Assembly: GCA_028751875.1 (NCBI GenBank)
Contig: CM054154.1
Coordinates: 59,491,279-59,555,278 of the forward strand
DNA: 64,000 nt
Direction of reading: 5' to 3'
Source: Rapana venosa
Taxonomy: Eukaryota; Mollusca; Gastropoda; Neogastropoda; Muricidae
Part shown: positions 46,701 through 58,490 of the stretch, one piece after another
How positions within the stretch are numbered: position 1 is the stretch's first letter
How the letters are laid out: each line of letters begins with the position of its first letter
Translations under genes and position numbers: made by a program
Notes under the pieces: model-generated
What the model was told of the DNA's origin: nothing
Seen by the model: the letters and a program-made list of their open reading frames with translations, nothing else
Database searches by the model: none

Positions 46701-47600
46701 GAATCAAAATTTCTGATAAAAAATTAAAATCGAGGCAAGATTTTCGTTCTTGTTTTTTGTATTCACGATGTTTCGTAAAAAATTCACATGATACAACAAA
46801 GTACGAGCTAAAAAAAAAACACTACTACAACAATTTTAAAAAATTACCACCCTATTACTTGTTAAAGGGATAATTTTCACGAGATTTTCATAATTTATGA
46901 AGAAAACCCCTCTCCCATTCTTCTTCCATGTTTCCCCCCGGGGTTAAACTTGTGATAAACAACAAAGTTTTTAATTCTAAAATCATCGGATTTTATAGAA
47001 ATTAGTACAAAGTAAAAACACAGCATTTACCTCTTCAAATGTAGTGTATTGTGCTTACACATCGAAAATCTCTGTCGACGTTCACAAATTGAAGCGTTGT
47101 CGGTTTACCTCGGGGCTGCCATTTTTTTTAAAAGAGAAAGGGGGTACTGTATGGAAGGGATGTCAACCAGGGAAAAAAAATGATGAAATTGTTCTTTCTA
47201 AGGCTTGGGGTTTTTTATCTATGATCAATACAGATATTAAAAACCCCAAATTTAGGTAAAATTTTTTAAAACGCAAATACTATATCTTTGAAAAACTTCC
47301 CCAAAAAATCGTTTCCTTTCCAAATTGTATCCTATGAATACTTTTGTTGTTGAAACTCGGGGACCCCTGATCGTGAAGAAACGAAGCACAAAATTCACGA
47401 ATCGCTTTTTAGCCAGTGGGGCCCGGGCTCGCGGTTTTCAGTTTATTCCCGAATTAACGCATCGCTCGCTTTATCCTCATCATTCTTGCAAAATGAATTT
47501 TTAAGACTTGATTATGCTTTGAACTTTTATTGGTATTTTTTAAAAAAGGTTTTCTTACGATTTTATCCACTCCCCTTTTCCCCCGTAGCAGCTCCTAGTC
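43741..47600. other. No recognisable gene; contains TG/AT repeats
   Basis: AT-rich, mixed texture. A plus-strand frame at 44430-44906 (158 codons) is Pro/Phe/Ser-rich and low in complexity. A minus-strand frame at 44847-45122 is unrecognised. A TG plus AT repeat block lies at 46198-46330. Confidence 0.5.
46198..46330. repeat. TG-rich and AT dinucleotide repeat block
   Basis: GTTTGGTTGG and TGTG repeats, a short GC-rich GGCGGGCGC, then ATATAAATATATAA and a second (TG)n. Confidence 0.85.
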
Positions 47601-47629
47601 CACCTATGTGATGAGTCGTTTTGGTGTAG

Positions 47630-47770
47630 TAGTGTGGGCTCTTTATTATTTTCCGCATCCACCCTTTTTTTTGGCAATGGCCTACTCACCAAAAAAGGGG
47701 GAAAGGGTTTTTTTTTTCTGCGAAAATTTTGCAAATGGTTTTGGGGTTTAGGCCTCATCAAAAACTCTCG
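47630..47770 (+). repeat. SINE-like repeat Rpt-1, copy 3 (degraded)
   Basis: Keeps GCAATGGCCTACTC, then AAAAAAGGGGGAAAGG in place of CGAAAAGCGGAACAGG, CTGCGAAAATTTTGCA, and GGCCTCATC. Homopolymer-inflated; weaker than the other copies. Confidence 0.5.
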
Positions 47771-48184
47771 GGGAAAAGGAGTTCATTTGAGTTAGACTCC
47801 GGGGGGAAAAGTCCCTCATACAACGTTTGGTTTACGAATCTGCACCATCCATGAACCACTAAATGTTAACTGCATCATCCAAACCCCCCCCCCATTTTTA
47901 TTTTTAACATTTGTGTGTGGGTGTTAATAGCGTGGGCCTATACTACTAAAAAAGTTATACAAAGATTTTCCCTAAATTGGGAAAGCAGCTACCTTAAATT
48001 GTTGGGAAAAAAAATCTAACCCAAAACTCACCACTGGAACCCCGGAGCTCTACAAGCAAGGTGATTTTTTCTTTTTATATCTTCCTCAGTTTAACTCAGA
48101 GGTCCCCCAAAAGGGTGAGATTTTTCCTTTTGGCCTGTTTCCCCCCTTTTAACGTTACCCATTCGACTTTGGGGGATATCATTT

Positions 48185-48375
48185 ATTTCTTTTATTACGG
48201 GGATAATGGAAAAACACACATGTTTTGTTTATCGTTTTTAAAATTTTTGTCTATGTTCCCCACCGGCACAAAAATGGCCACTCTTTCGAAAAGCGGAACA
48301 GGATTTAAATAGTGCAAGTTCTCCCCCGTTCGAACACGGGTCTGGGTTATAGTCTCATCCGAAGGATCATCATCA
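48185..48375 (+). repeat. SINE-like repeat Rpt-1, copy 4
   Basis: Clear match to copy 1: GGATAATGGAAAAACACACA, TCGAAAAGCGGAACAGGATT, CGTTCGAACACGGG and TTATAGTCTCATCCGAAGGA. It ends in an ATCATCATCATC simple repeat, so this copy also abuts a microsatellite. Confidence 0.8.
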
Positions 48376-49474
48376 TCACACAATTTTTGTCTCATTTTAA
48401 ACTTTTTAAAAACGACTCTGAAACATTATTTACAGACTGAACACCCGGCTTTTTTTAAAATTTTTTTTACGTCTAAATTTTGTAATTTTTTAAGTAGATA
48501 ACCACGGGACAAAAATTCTTGTCCATAAAAAATTTTTTGAGTGTAAAAAAAGTTGACCAAAATGTATCTTCTGGTATCTTGGCCCCACCCGAAACTATTA
48601 TTTTTTAAAAATTTAAGCGGCTACCACCTAAATTGTGTGCGCGACGGGGGGGGTTGCAGTTGGTGGCCGCCGCTTGCGTGAAAGTGCGGTTTGTTTATGT
48701 ATAGGAGTGGGGGCATGGGGGTTTGCTTGCGCACACACATATGTGGCCTATAGTTTTGGGACGTTTGTTGGTGTTTGGTGTGTGCGCGCGTGCGTGTCGC
48801 CGATTTTAAAAACACCCATGAACAAACCCAAAAAACTAGAAAAAAACAACATAACTTTAATGATGTTTAACTACGGGGGTAAACATCAAGAACATTTTTC
48901 CAAAATAAACGATCAAAAAAAAAATAAACAGAACTCCACAATTAACAATGGAACATAAATCAGAAGATTTGACTATGGTAGTTTTTCACAAAATAATGTA
49001 AGAAAAGGGAATTGGGGGAGGATACAGAACAAGCATAAATGACTGACTTTAACCCTCTTGTCCCCGATCCGCCCACCACAGTAAGAGGCGCCGCTAATTT
49101 CCCAAAACACTGCACCGACGTTGGCTTCCACGGGGGATACTTTCCCTCAACACAACTCGGTTTTCACACTATAATTCCAAATTGGGGGCGAGCAGAGGTG
49201 TCAAAGGGGGGCCATGAAAATTTTGACCACTAGCATCGTGTAGTGGGGGGGGAAGGAAAAATAAAAGCCACGACCGAACGCTTTTAAAAGGGAAAATGGC
49301 AAAAAATGGGGTTTTCTTTATACAACAATCCGATTGCAGACAAAATTTAATGTTTTTGTTTGAAATAAAACTTTTAACGAAATTGTTTGGGGGGTCCGAT
49401 ATAAACGATTTAGAAAGGAGGGAAGGGAAAAGCGCAAATTAAAGGGGGGGAAATACCAGAAAATAATGTCTACA
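48376..49474. other. No recognisable gene
   Basis: AT-rich; a GTGTGCGCGCGTGCGTGTCG block near 48779. A plus-strand frame at 48635-48958 is unrecognised. Confidence 0.55.
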
Positions 49475-49740
49475 AGGGGACATTCCTGACCTGACTACCC
49501 AAGGACTGTGGAAAATTTTACCTCCCGCCGCTCCGCGGCTAACGCCTGAAAGTTGGGTGCCTTTTGACTGGTTTTTCTCATTTTTACCACACTTTTGCTT
49601 TGAAACCCGCAAGGGGCAGAAATAAACAGATATCGATAACGAAAAACAAAAAAAATAAAATTTCTCCCTGCCAAGGTTCGACAGGTGAAGCAAGGGGTAA
49701 CCCCCCACACCCACATCCATAACTTTTTTTTTTTGTGATG
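49475..49740 (-). repeat. Interspersed repeat Rpt-2, copy 2
   Basis: Inverted relative to the copy at 24575-24860. On the minus strand it reads GTTATGGATGTGGGTGTGG, GGGGTTACCCC, CACCTGTCGAACCTTGGCAG and later CAAAAGGCACCC and GGCGGGAGG. Parts of one frame (LAGRNFIFF, ALAAERREV) look coding-derived. Confidence 0.65.
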
Positions 49741-50224
49741 TTGACCCTTGCCACCACACAAACAACTTTAGAGACTCCCAACATTAAAATTTTGTGGGTT
49801 TTACAAATTCTGGTTGTTTCAAATTTTGTCACACCCTGTGCTGTACAAGGTACATGTGAACTTACAATAAAACTTCTGTAATTAACAAACAGTGTAGCAC
49901 ACGCAGATATGAACGCAGTAAAAAGGGTCAAAATTTTGAATAGACTTGTTTTAAAAAAAAAAATTTTTAAAACAAAACTTTTTCCCTCGAACATACCAAA
50001 AAAAAACAGGTGCTAGGGAAAAGTTTTGACACATCCTAAGTACATTGCACATAACAATTGGTAAACACATCGCTGGATCATTCCTTAATCGACATAAAGC
50101 TTAACTATTGTAAAACCCATGCAGGATTTGCTTTTTTTATCATCTAACCATATTTTACCGTGATTGGGGACAAATAAGTGCAATGACAAACAACTGTGAC
50201 CCGACACATAAACTTGCACCTAAA
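49741..50224. other. No recognisable gene
   Basis: Moderately AT-rich sequence; the minus-strand frame continuing from Rpt-2 copy 2 (to 49994) is unrecognised. Confidence 0.5.
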
Positions 50225-52330
50225 TGCAATACAAAAAACAGCCCAGCTTGGACAAAAATTTTTGCTTAAACTGTACCACACACACAATTGCCTTTAGGAA
50301 TAAAGTAAGCGATGGAGTAGAAAAAACCCGAAAGAATTCAAAATCTACAGGGAGTTTAGCTCTGTAAATCCAACAAAAAGGGTTAATACAGAAGATAATC
50401 ATAGGAAAAAACCAAAAGGGCAGTAGGGCATTCAGAAATTCTGCAGAGAAAATAATCATTTTTTAAAGGGTGATTTAAAATGTTTCAGGGATTTTAAAAG
50501 AATGGATCTTTATGTAATAAAAAAAATTTTTTTTTAAATTCTAAGCAACCAGTTAGCAAAGCAACATAATTTTTTTCCACACATCACAATAGTTTTTCAA
50601 ACTTGGCAAAGGCATTTAACGGGAAACTTGAACCAAGCTTGAATTTTTCGGAAACAGACATAATGGCTTTTGGGGTAAAGGTCAATGTATTGTACACCGT
50701 CATATTTTGGCAATTTTTTAGAGAATTACAATTTGAATTTTCAGTCTTTTAAATTTCCTATCATAGGATTTGCTTTAAAATTCAAAACCCCAGCAGTCAG
50801 GGGATTTTAAAAAAAATTTCCTTTAACAAGCTGCTGCAGTTTTTATTTACCCAATTTATTGGAAAAAGACCCACATGAGAAGGCACCAGCAAAAGTAACG
50901 CCCTGCCATTCTGGGGTATGATAGCAATATGTTTGATTTATAACATTTCTAGACGAGTAATTTGATTAAAAAACCCTTTACCATTTGCATACTTACAAGA
51001 AACTCCTTATATTCAAAAACATACAGTTTTTGGGGAAAAATAAGGTACCCCAAGTAACATACAGCGTACAGTTCATTGTTTCCCACAGCAATCATATTTG
51101 GCCAAAATATTCAATGATGCATCTTTGTTCGCACCCCCAAGATGTTTTCCCCACCTAATTTTCGTGCTGTTTCCCCTCTTTGTCACAAATACAAACTTTC
51201 AGTGACACATCTGTTATCTACAACTACCCCTCTAACATGCCAATATACCTATGTGATTTTTTAAAAAAAAGGGTCCTCCCGAATTTCCTCCACGCATCCA
51301 CCGTCATGAATCCAAATCAACTTTCACACTTTCCAAAAAAATACTCCAGCGTCTCATTTCAGTGGGAATATTCAAACTTTGAAAACGATTTTACTAATGC
51401 CAAACATTATTTAAAAATAATCTCACCCCCTACTTTTTTACAAAGACCTATGTTCCTTCCCCAAATAGCCTTTTACAGGGCTGTCACAATCCAGGTCACA
51501 GCCCAGTTCCGTCCATTTGTGCGGGCATGTTTTCTCGGGTGAAAATACGTTTTAATTTTGAAAAATTTTTTTTTCTTCATAGTTTACTGATCATGACCCG
51601 AAAATCTCAAACATAACCAAAAAGATGAAGCCTTGGGAAACGCTTGATCCCCATCATATCAAAACGACAGGGAAGCCCTAATTTTTTATAGGTTTGTTTC
51701 TGTCCATAATGGGTCTATCTAAAACCTTTTACACACTTTTTTCCCGCAAATTGAGTTTCACTGCTACAAGAAAAAAAAATGTGGGGGACAAAAAAAACAA
51801 AGTAACTAGGGCTTGGCATTTGGGAGAGTTTTGCCGGGGCCCTCGGCACGTGAAGTCTTCACTGGGAAGGGACTTGTGCGCTGCGCCAGCTCTCTATGAA
51901 CCAACGGAATTTTTCCCCACATCACTTTTTCCCAACTCACACCTTCTCCTTTTTTTCTCCTTCTTCTACATCACTCAACATCGATTCAAATTTCTTCTCT
52001 TTCAAACTGTTTCCCCTTTACCAAAAATAGCTTCACTTTCCCACATAATTCCCCCCAAATCTACCTCAAAATTTGCTGCCATTTTTCTACAAGAAAGTGG
52101 GGAAGACAAAGCATCACGGCCAAATTTTTTGTGAACAGAGGGTGGTATACTGAATTTTTGCCCATTCCTTCCTTATTTTTGCGACCTCAGGGAAAATTTA
52201 TTCAATGTGCGGTTCAGGAAGTTTAGTCATAGGGAAAATTCCCCCCCATTAAAATGAAACGCCCCGGGGGGCTGGGGGCGGATATAAAAGATGTGGGCAG
52301 CCCGGGGAGCGCGGGAAAAAAAGGGGATAG
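50225..52330 (+). repeat. ~2-kb direct duplication, copy 1 (homopolymer-rich version)
   Basis: Collinear with 52605-54570. Shared anchors include GAATTCAAAATC (50334 / 52710), CCCCTCTTTGTCACAAATAC (near 51172 / 53279), GACAGG with ATTCCTAATT-like sequence, CTGCTACAA, CTTCTCC and GCTGCCATTTTT...CTACAAGAAAG (near 52075 / 54296), ending at a TATA-like site. About 600 bases in the middle (50400-51000) do not align well. No gene recognised inside. Confidence 0.7.
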
Positions 52331-52604
52331 GGGGAAGGAATTTAACCACACAAACAGATTAATCAATACATAAACGATATTTTTAAAAATTTCTGAGGGA
52401 AAAGAAACAAATAACCCGAACCATTAGTATTGCAAAGAGCCTACAGAAAGATAGAAACCCACTAAATAAGGTATTTTTTCTCAAAGTAAAAGCTAGTGTA
52501 ACAAAAGCGTACCCCGTTCGTTTTCCAATTTTGATCTGTCATGTATATTTTTAATTTGGGCTGAAAATGAATGTCAAGTCAATTCACTGACGGCAAGGAA
52601 TATG

Positions 52605-54570
52605 AACATTTTTCGATAGAGTGTATCATATTCAGCTTGATAAATTGTCATGCACACGCACAATGTCATAGGAGTAAAGAAAGTCAGAGGAGGTAGAAAA
52701 CCTTTCAAAGAATTCAAAATCAACAGCTGTTTAGCTCCTGTAGAATCCAACAACAAGAGGGTTATGTATTTCCCTTCCCAAGAAAATTGTGTGTGGTTGA
52801 TGCTGCTCTTATTACAAATGTTTAAGCTGCTAGTTCTCGATAGTCACCTAAGGGTAAGAATTCTGGGCTGTATGATGTATTTCCTTATTTGATGCATGAC
52901 TAGGCACACACGCCAATGCAATTTTACACTGCCGCTTCACATCTACCACTTTTCAAATCTCTTTTTTTAATAAATACTTTGTGTGCACACTGAAAAACAC
53001 TTCTTAGTCATGATGATATTTAGATAGTACAAGTGCAAATGAAAGGTGGATTTGCCCTTATACAACATTCGCCATATCTTACAGAGAAACTCTCTCGTAG
53101 TATTTCGAAAATTCATACACAGATTTAAAGAGACAATAACTACTGAAGTACACATAATGCTGTACAGTTACATTGTTCCCCAAGAGCATGTCATATTTGC
53201 CAAACGTATTCATATGGATGTCATACTTTGTTTCTGCACCCCAAGATGTGTGTCCTACCTACATGTGTCGTGCTGCTGTCCCCTCTTTGTCACAAATACA
53301 GGTAACATTTGCAGTGACATCCTGCTGTTAGTCTGCAACTAACCCTACACATGCACAATATACGTATTTAATTAAAAAAAAAAAAGTGTTGGCCCTGCTG
53401 AATGCTGTCATCCATGCATCCCACCCGTCATGGTAATCCAATTGAACATTCACCCTGTCACAAATTACTGTCACCAAGTTCTACATTTTTTCTGATGGAA
53501 AGTATTCAAACATATTGGAAAACGCCGACGTTTGGAACCTAATGCACATATATAATCTACATTATTTTACAAATATATCTGCTCATGCCTACTCTTTTCT
53601 AAAAACACACTAGTGTGTCCTTCACCAATAGCCAGTTAGTACATGCCTGTCCACATTGCAGGTGTCTCACAGTCCAGTGTCGCGTCACAGGTGTGCTGGT
53701 TGCCTTCTCCAGGTCGAAAATACTGGTTAATTTTGAGAAATCTGGTTTTCGTCATAATATTACTGTTCCTTGACTCAGAAAATCCTTAAATCAGGTAGAC
53801 ACACCAGTAAGCCTTGGCAAACACTTGAATACCCATCAATGAATCAAATACGACAGGAATTCCTAATTTCCTCAGGTATTGTGTTCTGTCCATAATGTAT
53901 CTATGACTAAACCTTTCAATGGCGATCTTTGCCTGGCATAATTGTTAGTTTCATCTGCTACAATTTGAAAAAATGTTGGGCACAAACAAACAAAGTAATC
54001 TAAGGACTAGGGCATTCAGTGGAGAGTTTTCGCCGGCCCAGTCAACAGCGTGAAATCTTGCACGTGCAAGGCACTGTGCGCCCGCGCCTTGTCGCTGCTA
54101 TGAAGCCCACGGAATGTTATTTCTCAGCATCACTTCCGACTCACTACCTTCTCCTATTTCATCTCCTTCTTCTAAATCTCCTTCATAAATCAGATTCAAC
54201 ATCCTACATTACTCCTTTCCAATGTTTCACACTTGAACAAAATACCTTCAATTTCCACTTCAGTAATTCCTCCTTAAATCGTAATCCTCAATCTTGCTGC
54301 CATTTTTAGCTACAAGAAAGCGTGGGAAAAACAACAGCCAGTCACTGGCCAATTTCTTGAGAACGGGCGCGAGGCTGTGTAGTACTGAATTTGTGCCCCA
54401 TTCCTTTCTTATTTAATCAGACCCTCAGTGAATGTTGATTCATAGTTGCCGTGTCACTCAGTAGAGCTTAGTGCGCGAAATTCCCACTAGGCTGAAATGA
54501 CGTCATGTGGCTACGAGGTTATAAATATATGCGGGATGCGGGCGCGAGTGCAGCGGATGGGCCTCGGTGG
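52605..54570 (+). repeat. ~2-kb direct duplication, copy 2 (normal-texture version)
   Basis: Second copy of the segment at 50225-52330. Its sequence looks undisturbed. No convincing protein-coding frame: frames at 53046-53342 and 54019-54309 have no known domain and are not conserved in copy 1. The copy ends in a promoter-like site. Confidence 0.7.
54498..54560 (+). promoter_or_regulatory. CRE plus TATA promoter-like site
   Basis: TGACGTCA at 54498-54505 is followed by TATAAATA at 54520-54527 and then a GC-rich stretch (GCGGGATGCGGGCGCGAGTG). This is the spacing expected of a TATA-dependent RNA polymerase II promoter with an upstream CREB/ATF site. Copy 1 of the duplication keeps the TATA-like box (GATATAAAAG at 52281-52290) but not the CRE. 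No long open frame starts downstream, so the product, if any, is unknown. Confidence 0.4.
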
Positions 54571-55133
54571 TAAATCTCTATATCTCTCTATATATCTCCT
54601 ATATATATCTATAAAGGGTGGACATCCCCCCCAAAATCTGCCATTTCATTTCAGGAAACATTTATCGATTTTTCTTGACACTTATCAGAATACAATCAAG
54701 TGAAAGTTTCCAAGTTAATTATGATGTAAAGAAACCACCCCAGAAATTTGACAGTTTGTCTGTATCAACTATTTTTCACCATTAATCTAAAAACAGGCGC
54801 AAATTACTTGGATTACTGCCTGCATTAAAGAGCATCACATTTGTTTTGTTCTGTTGACAGTGACAAAACTATCAAGATCAGAATATTTTGGTGTTTCTTT
54901 GAGAGTTGTCTTTTTTTAAAGTGACTTATCCATCCACATACAGATGTATCAGCATATTGAGCCAGAATGACACGACTGGAAAAGTACAGTGGCGGGCGAG
55001 CATCTTGATTATCAGATATTTAGATTTAGCAAAAGGTTTTAAACAGAACCTTGGTGGAATTCTCCTATAATCCATATCTTTGGAAAAGAATAAGCTGACT
55101 CCAACCTACTCGATTGGTGCTGTGTTTATTCTG

Positions 55134-55192
55134 TTTGTGTGTGTGTGTGTGTGTGCGTGTGTGTGTGTGGTGTGTGTGTTGTGTGTGCTGGT
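55134..55192. repeat. (TG)n microsatellite
   Basis: TG repeats with one CG step. Confidence 0.95.
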
Positions 55193-55464
55193 GTTTTAGC
55201 GAAGATAACAAGACAGGCAGACAGGCAGAGACTTATAATTTTGGCGGGGTACTCCGGCCTACAAATGCAAAGTATGGTACTCATTGTCTGTGTGTGTGGC
55301 GGTGGGGTGGGGGTCATGGCAGGAGGAGGGATAGACAATGATTCAAGCATGTTTACTCTACTTTTGACTTTGTATAGACTGACAGTGTAACTGAAATATG
55401 AATAAGCTTCTGAGAGGTAAAAAAACAACCAAAACCCAGCACACACACGGACACAGTAAAACAT

Positions 55465-55591
55465 TCTCTCCTCTCTCTTCTCCCTCTCTCTCTCTCTCTT
55501 CTCTCCTCTCTCTCATCACTCATCATCCTCTCTCGTCTCTCTCTCCACTCCCTCTCTCTACCTCTCCCTCTCTCTCTCTCTCTCTCTCTCC
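55465..55591. repeat. (CT)n-rich microsatellite
   Basis: CTCTCT blocks with CC and ATCATC interruptions. Confidence 0.95.
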
Positions 55592-56842
55592 TCGACTCGC
55601 TTCCTGCTTGGCTGCCAGCAAGACGCTTTTGTGTGAGCTTGAGTTGTGAAGTGGTTCTTGTTTTCTCCTTTGTGCCTCAAAATGGCCAGTCACAGACTCC
55701 CGTGAGTTGGGAATGCTATGCTGCGAACTGCACTTCTCAAGAGACAGACACACATGCTTCCTTCAAAGCTGGACGGCAGAGGTGACCAGACTGTTGTTAT
55801 TTGCGATTCACAAACCCAAATCGTGGAAAGACATTTTCCCTGTGGTCTTCACCCTAAGTCAAAGGGCATAACGCATAAAAAGTTTAAGCCAGGGTATGCC
55901 CGTGACAGAAAATGAGAAAGGTAAGGCTACCGAGCTTAAAGGGGATGAAAAAGTGAAGAACAGTTGCAGAGTCCCTCCGGTTTAGTTTGTGTAACTAAAC
56001 GCCCCTGTCAAGTTGGTGAGCGTGCGATGCGAGAGAGCCGTGGTGCGAGTGATTGGTGTCTATAAATGGATTGGGTGTTTGGTTTTTTTTTTGGGCACTC
56101 AAATGATTAAAATTAGCATTTTTGTATAAGAAAATGATTGGTAAAACAAATTGAATTTGAATAAGATTGGTGTAAGGAAGAGGGTGGAATAGATAGTAAT
56201 GTGATCGGGTTGGGGGGTAGGAGTGGAATTGAGATAGTATGTGATTGCCATGAATTGAGTGGAGAAAGCAGTGTGAAGAGGGTGTGGGAGAGAGAAAAAG
56301 TGGACAGGGAGGAAGAAGTCTGTGTGCTGGTTCTGAATGTTGAGGGTGGGCAAGAATATTCAGGTGAATGTACTGGAAGCGCATATGTGTGAGAGGTCAA
56401 AATATGACCAGGAAATTATGAACAGCTTAAAAGAGGTTCCGTGACCCAGCTTAAAAATAACATGGACCAACTCTGGCGTGATCTAAGAGAAATGAAAACA
56501 TCTGGCCAGACGGCTGGAGACCAGTTTGTTTTGTAGAATGTATCATAGTTTTACTACTCTTAGTAATGACTGAGTAACAGCTGAAGTTGTTTCATAGAGA
56601 ACAGGTTGTCTAGAAAAGCATAAAACAACAATTGAATTGAGATAGTTTGTATCAACAGGTATATTTATACATACTATTCAATTATTACAAACCCAGGTTT
56701 GTGGATTTCCAGGCCATGTTGTCTATTTGGGCTGTTGTTGACTGTATTTTTTCAATTTTTGTGTGTTTGTGCCCAGTCCCTACCCCTCTGTCCCCCTTGT
56801 GAATGGCGTAAAGCTTATCACAAAAAATAATTGTCAATGTCT

Positions 56843-56936
56843 TCTCTCCACTCATCTCGTCTCTCTCTCTCTCTCTCTCTCACATCGTCACTCCTCTCTC
56901 TCCCTCTCTCTCACTCCCTCTCTCTCTCAGCTCTCT
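56843..56936. repeat. (CT)n-rich microsatellite
   Basis: CTCTCT with short interruptions such as CACATCGTCA. Confidence 0.95.
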
Positions 56937-57161
56937 GTTACTTCTGCACTAGTGACCGACTGAATGTTAAAAATCCTGGCAATTTTTGCATAGTCTGTGT
57001 TGTATATGATGCTTATGAATATGCTATTGGTTTATCTGAAAATGGCAGTAACAGCGACATAAACAACATATTTACAGTATTGTGATCTAACACCGAACAG
57101 GACATGTTGAAACCTTGGGCATAAGTACTATTCATGTCCCTCGATCTAGACTACTACGTGA

Positions 57162-57277
57162 TACACTGCATTTAACGTAAAAGTGAGAGTTGCAAGATAC
57201 TGTTGATATCTGGGCTTTGTACACTGCATTGTACCTAAAACGTGAGAGTTGTGAGAACTGTAGCTATCTGGGGTTGT
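57162..57277. repeat. 58-bp tandem duplication (two copies)
   Basis: TACACTGCAT begins at 57162 and 57220. Both units continue with a GTGAGAGTTG block and a TATCTGGG block. The copies have diverged moderately. Confidence 0.8.
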
Positions 57278-57676
57278 GTAAGCTGGCTGCTCAAAACAGG
57301 AAAAACCCGACTCTTTAGTTGGTGGCTGGAACTTTCACCTCCGGAAACCTAAATACCCATCCCATCTGGCTGCTATCTAGGCACCGCGCGGATCAGGGGT
57401 CCAAGACCAGCATCTCGCGGTGCCAGCACACATTCCTTCTTGCTGTCTTTTAAGCGACTGGCGAATTTTTATTTGAAAGGCTTATTTATCATTCGCTGCT
57501 TGATGTCCTACTTGTTTTTTACAGTACTCATACTTTAGTGAACAAACTTTAATACCTGCTTTACTTGTTTGTGTGACGGTTGTACAGCTTACTTTGGTAA
57601 CTAATTTAAACTTTTTTTTTTACAACACAGTGTTTCCCAAGAAACGAAGGGCTGAGTGATTGTGGTGTTTTCTCTG

Positions 57677-58110
57677 TGGTGTTGTGTGTGTGTGTGTGTG
57701 TGGTGTGTGGTGTGTGTGTGGTGTGTGTGTGTGTGTGTGTAAGTAAGTAAGTAAGTTAAGTAAGACTTCAATTTTAACGTCTTTCCACTTAAGTGATATC
57801 AGACAACCCTAAAATAGGAGACTGAATAAGAGAGAGAGAGAGAGGAGAAGCTGACTGGGGGGGGGGGGGGAGGAGAGAGAGAAGGGGGGGAGGAGATCTA
57901 CATTTGTGTGAGTGCATCCCTGCATGCATCCGTGTGTGTGTGTTATTGTGTGTGTGTGTGCGGGGATGTTGAATGTGCGAGCATGCGTGGGCCCGCGAGT
58001 GTGTGTGGTCGTGCACAACGAGTGTGCGTGCGGTATGCGTATGTGCCCATGAATGCATGTGTGAACGAGTGTGTGTGTTGTGAGTGCGTTTGTTGTGATT
58101 GGCCACAGCA
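57677..58110. repeat. Compound microsatellite block (GT, AAGT, GA, G, TG)
   Basis: (GT)n at 57677-57740, AAGT repeats to about 57765, GA and G runs at 57829-57897, then TG-rich sequence with GCGTG and ATGC steps to about 58110. Frames through it are artefacts. Confidence 0.9.
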
Positions 58111-58384
58111 CCTACATTTGCCAGGTGCTTCCTGGCTGTGTGTCAGTTTTCAAGTTGTTAGTTTTCTCAGAACATGTGTGCCGTGCGCATCTTCTTGAAG
58201 TTACATGAGTGTGGTTGCACAACGCACTCGTGTAGAGTGTGCGTGCACGTGTAATGTGTGGAGTATAGGGTAAGCATACATGTATTTATGGCCCATTTTG
58301 TGTGTGTGTGTATGTTTGTCTGCTTGTGTGGGTGTATGTTTGTGTGTGGCATTGCACTCTTGTGTGTGTTTTATTTCTTTTGCT

Positions 58385-58490
58385 TATTCTTTTATTTCAA
58401 AGGATAATGTAATAAGCACTCATGTGCTTTTTTATTTAAAATCTAGTTCCCATTGTAATATGCAGTTTTGATAAATTTGTCCATACCGTT
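58385..58490 (+). repeat. SINE-like repeat Rpt-1, copy 5 (5' half only)
   Basis: Matches the first half of copy 1: TTATTCTTTTATTTC, GGATAATGTAATAAGCACTC, ATGTGCTTTTTTA, then ATGCAGTTTTGATAAATTTG. It ends before the GCGGAACAGG block. It follows a TG-rich microsatellite. Confidence 0.75.

Larger units (their letters stand above)
54571..57161. other. No recognised gene; several microsatellites
   Basis: Normal-texture sequence. The frame 55718-55915 (65 codons) and the minus-strand frames at 55995-56400 are unrecognised. A block near 56420-56540 (LKNNMDQLWRDLREMKTSG on the plus strand) looks like a short coiled coil, perhaps an old LINE ORF1 fragment. Confidence 0.5.
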
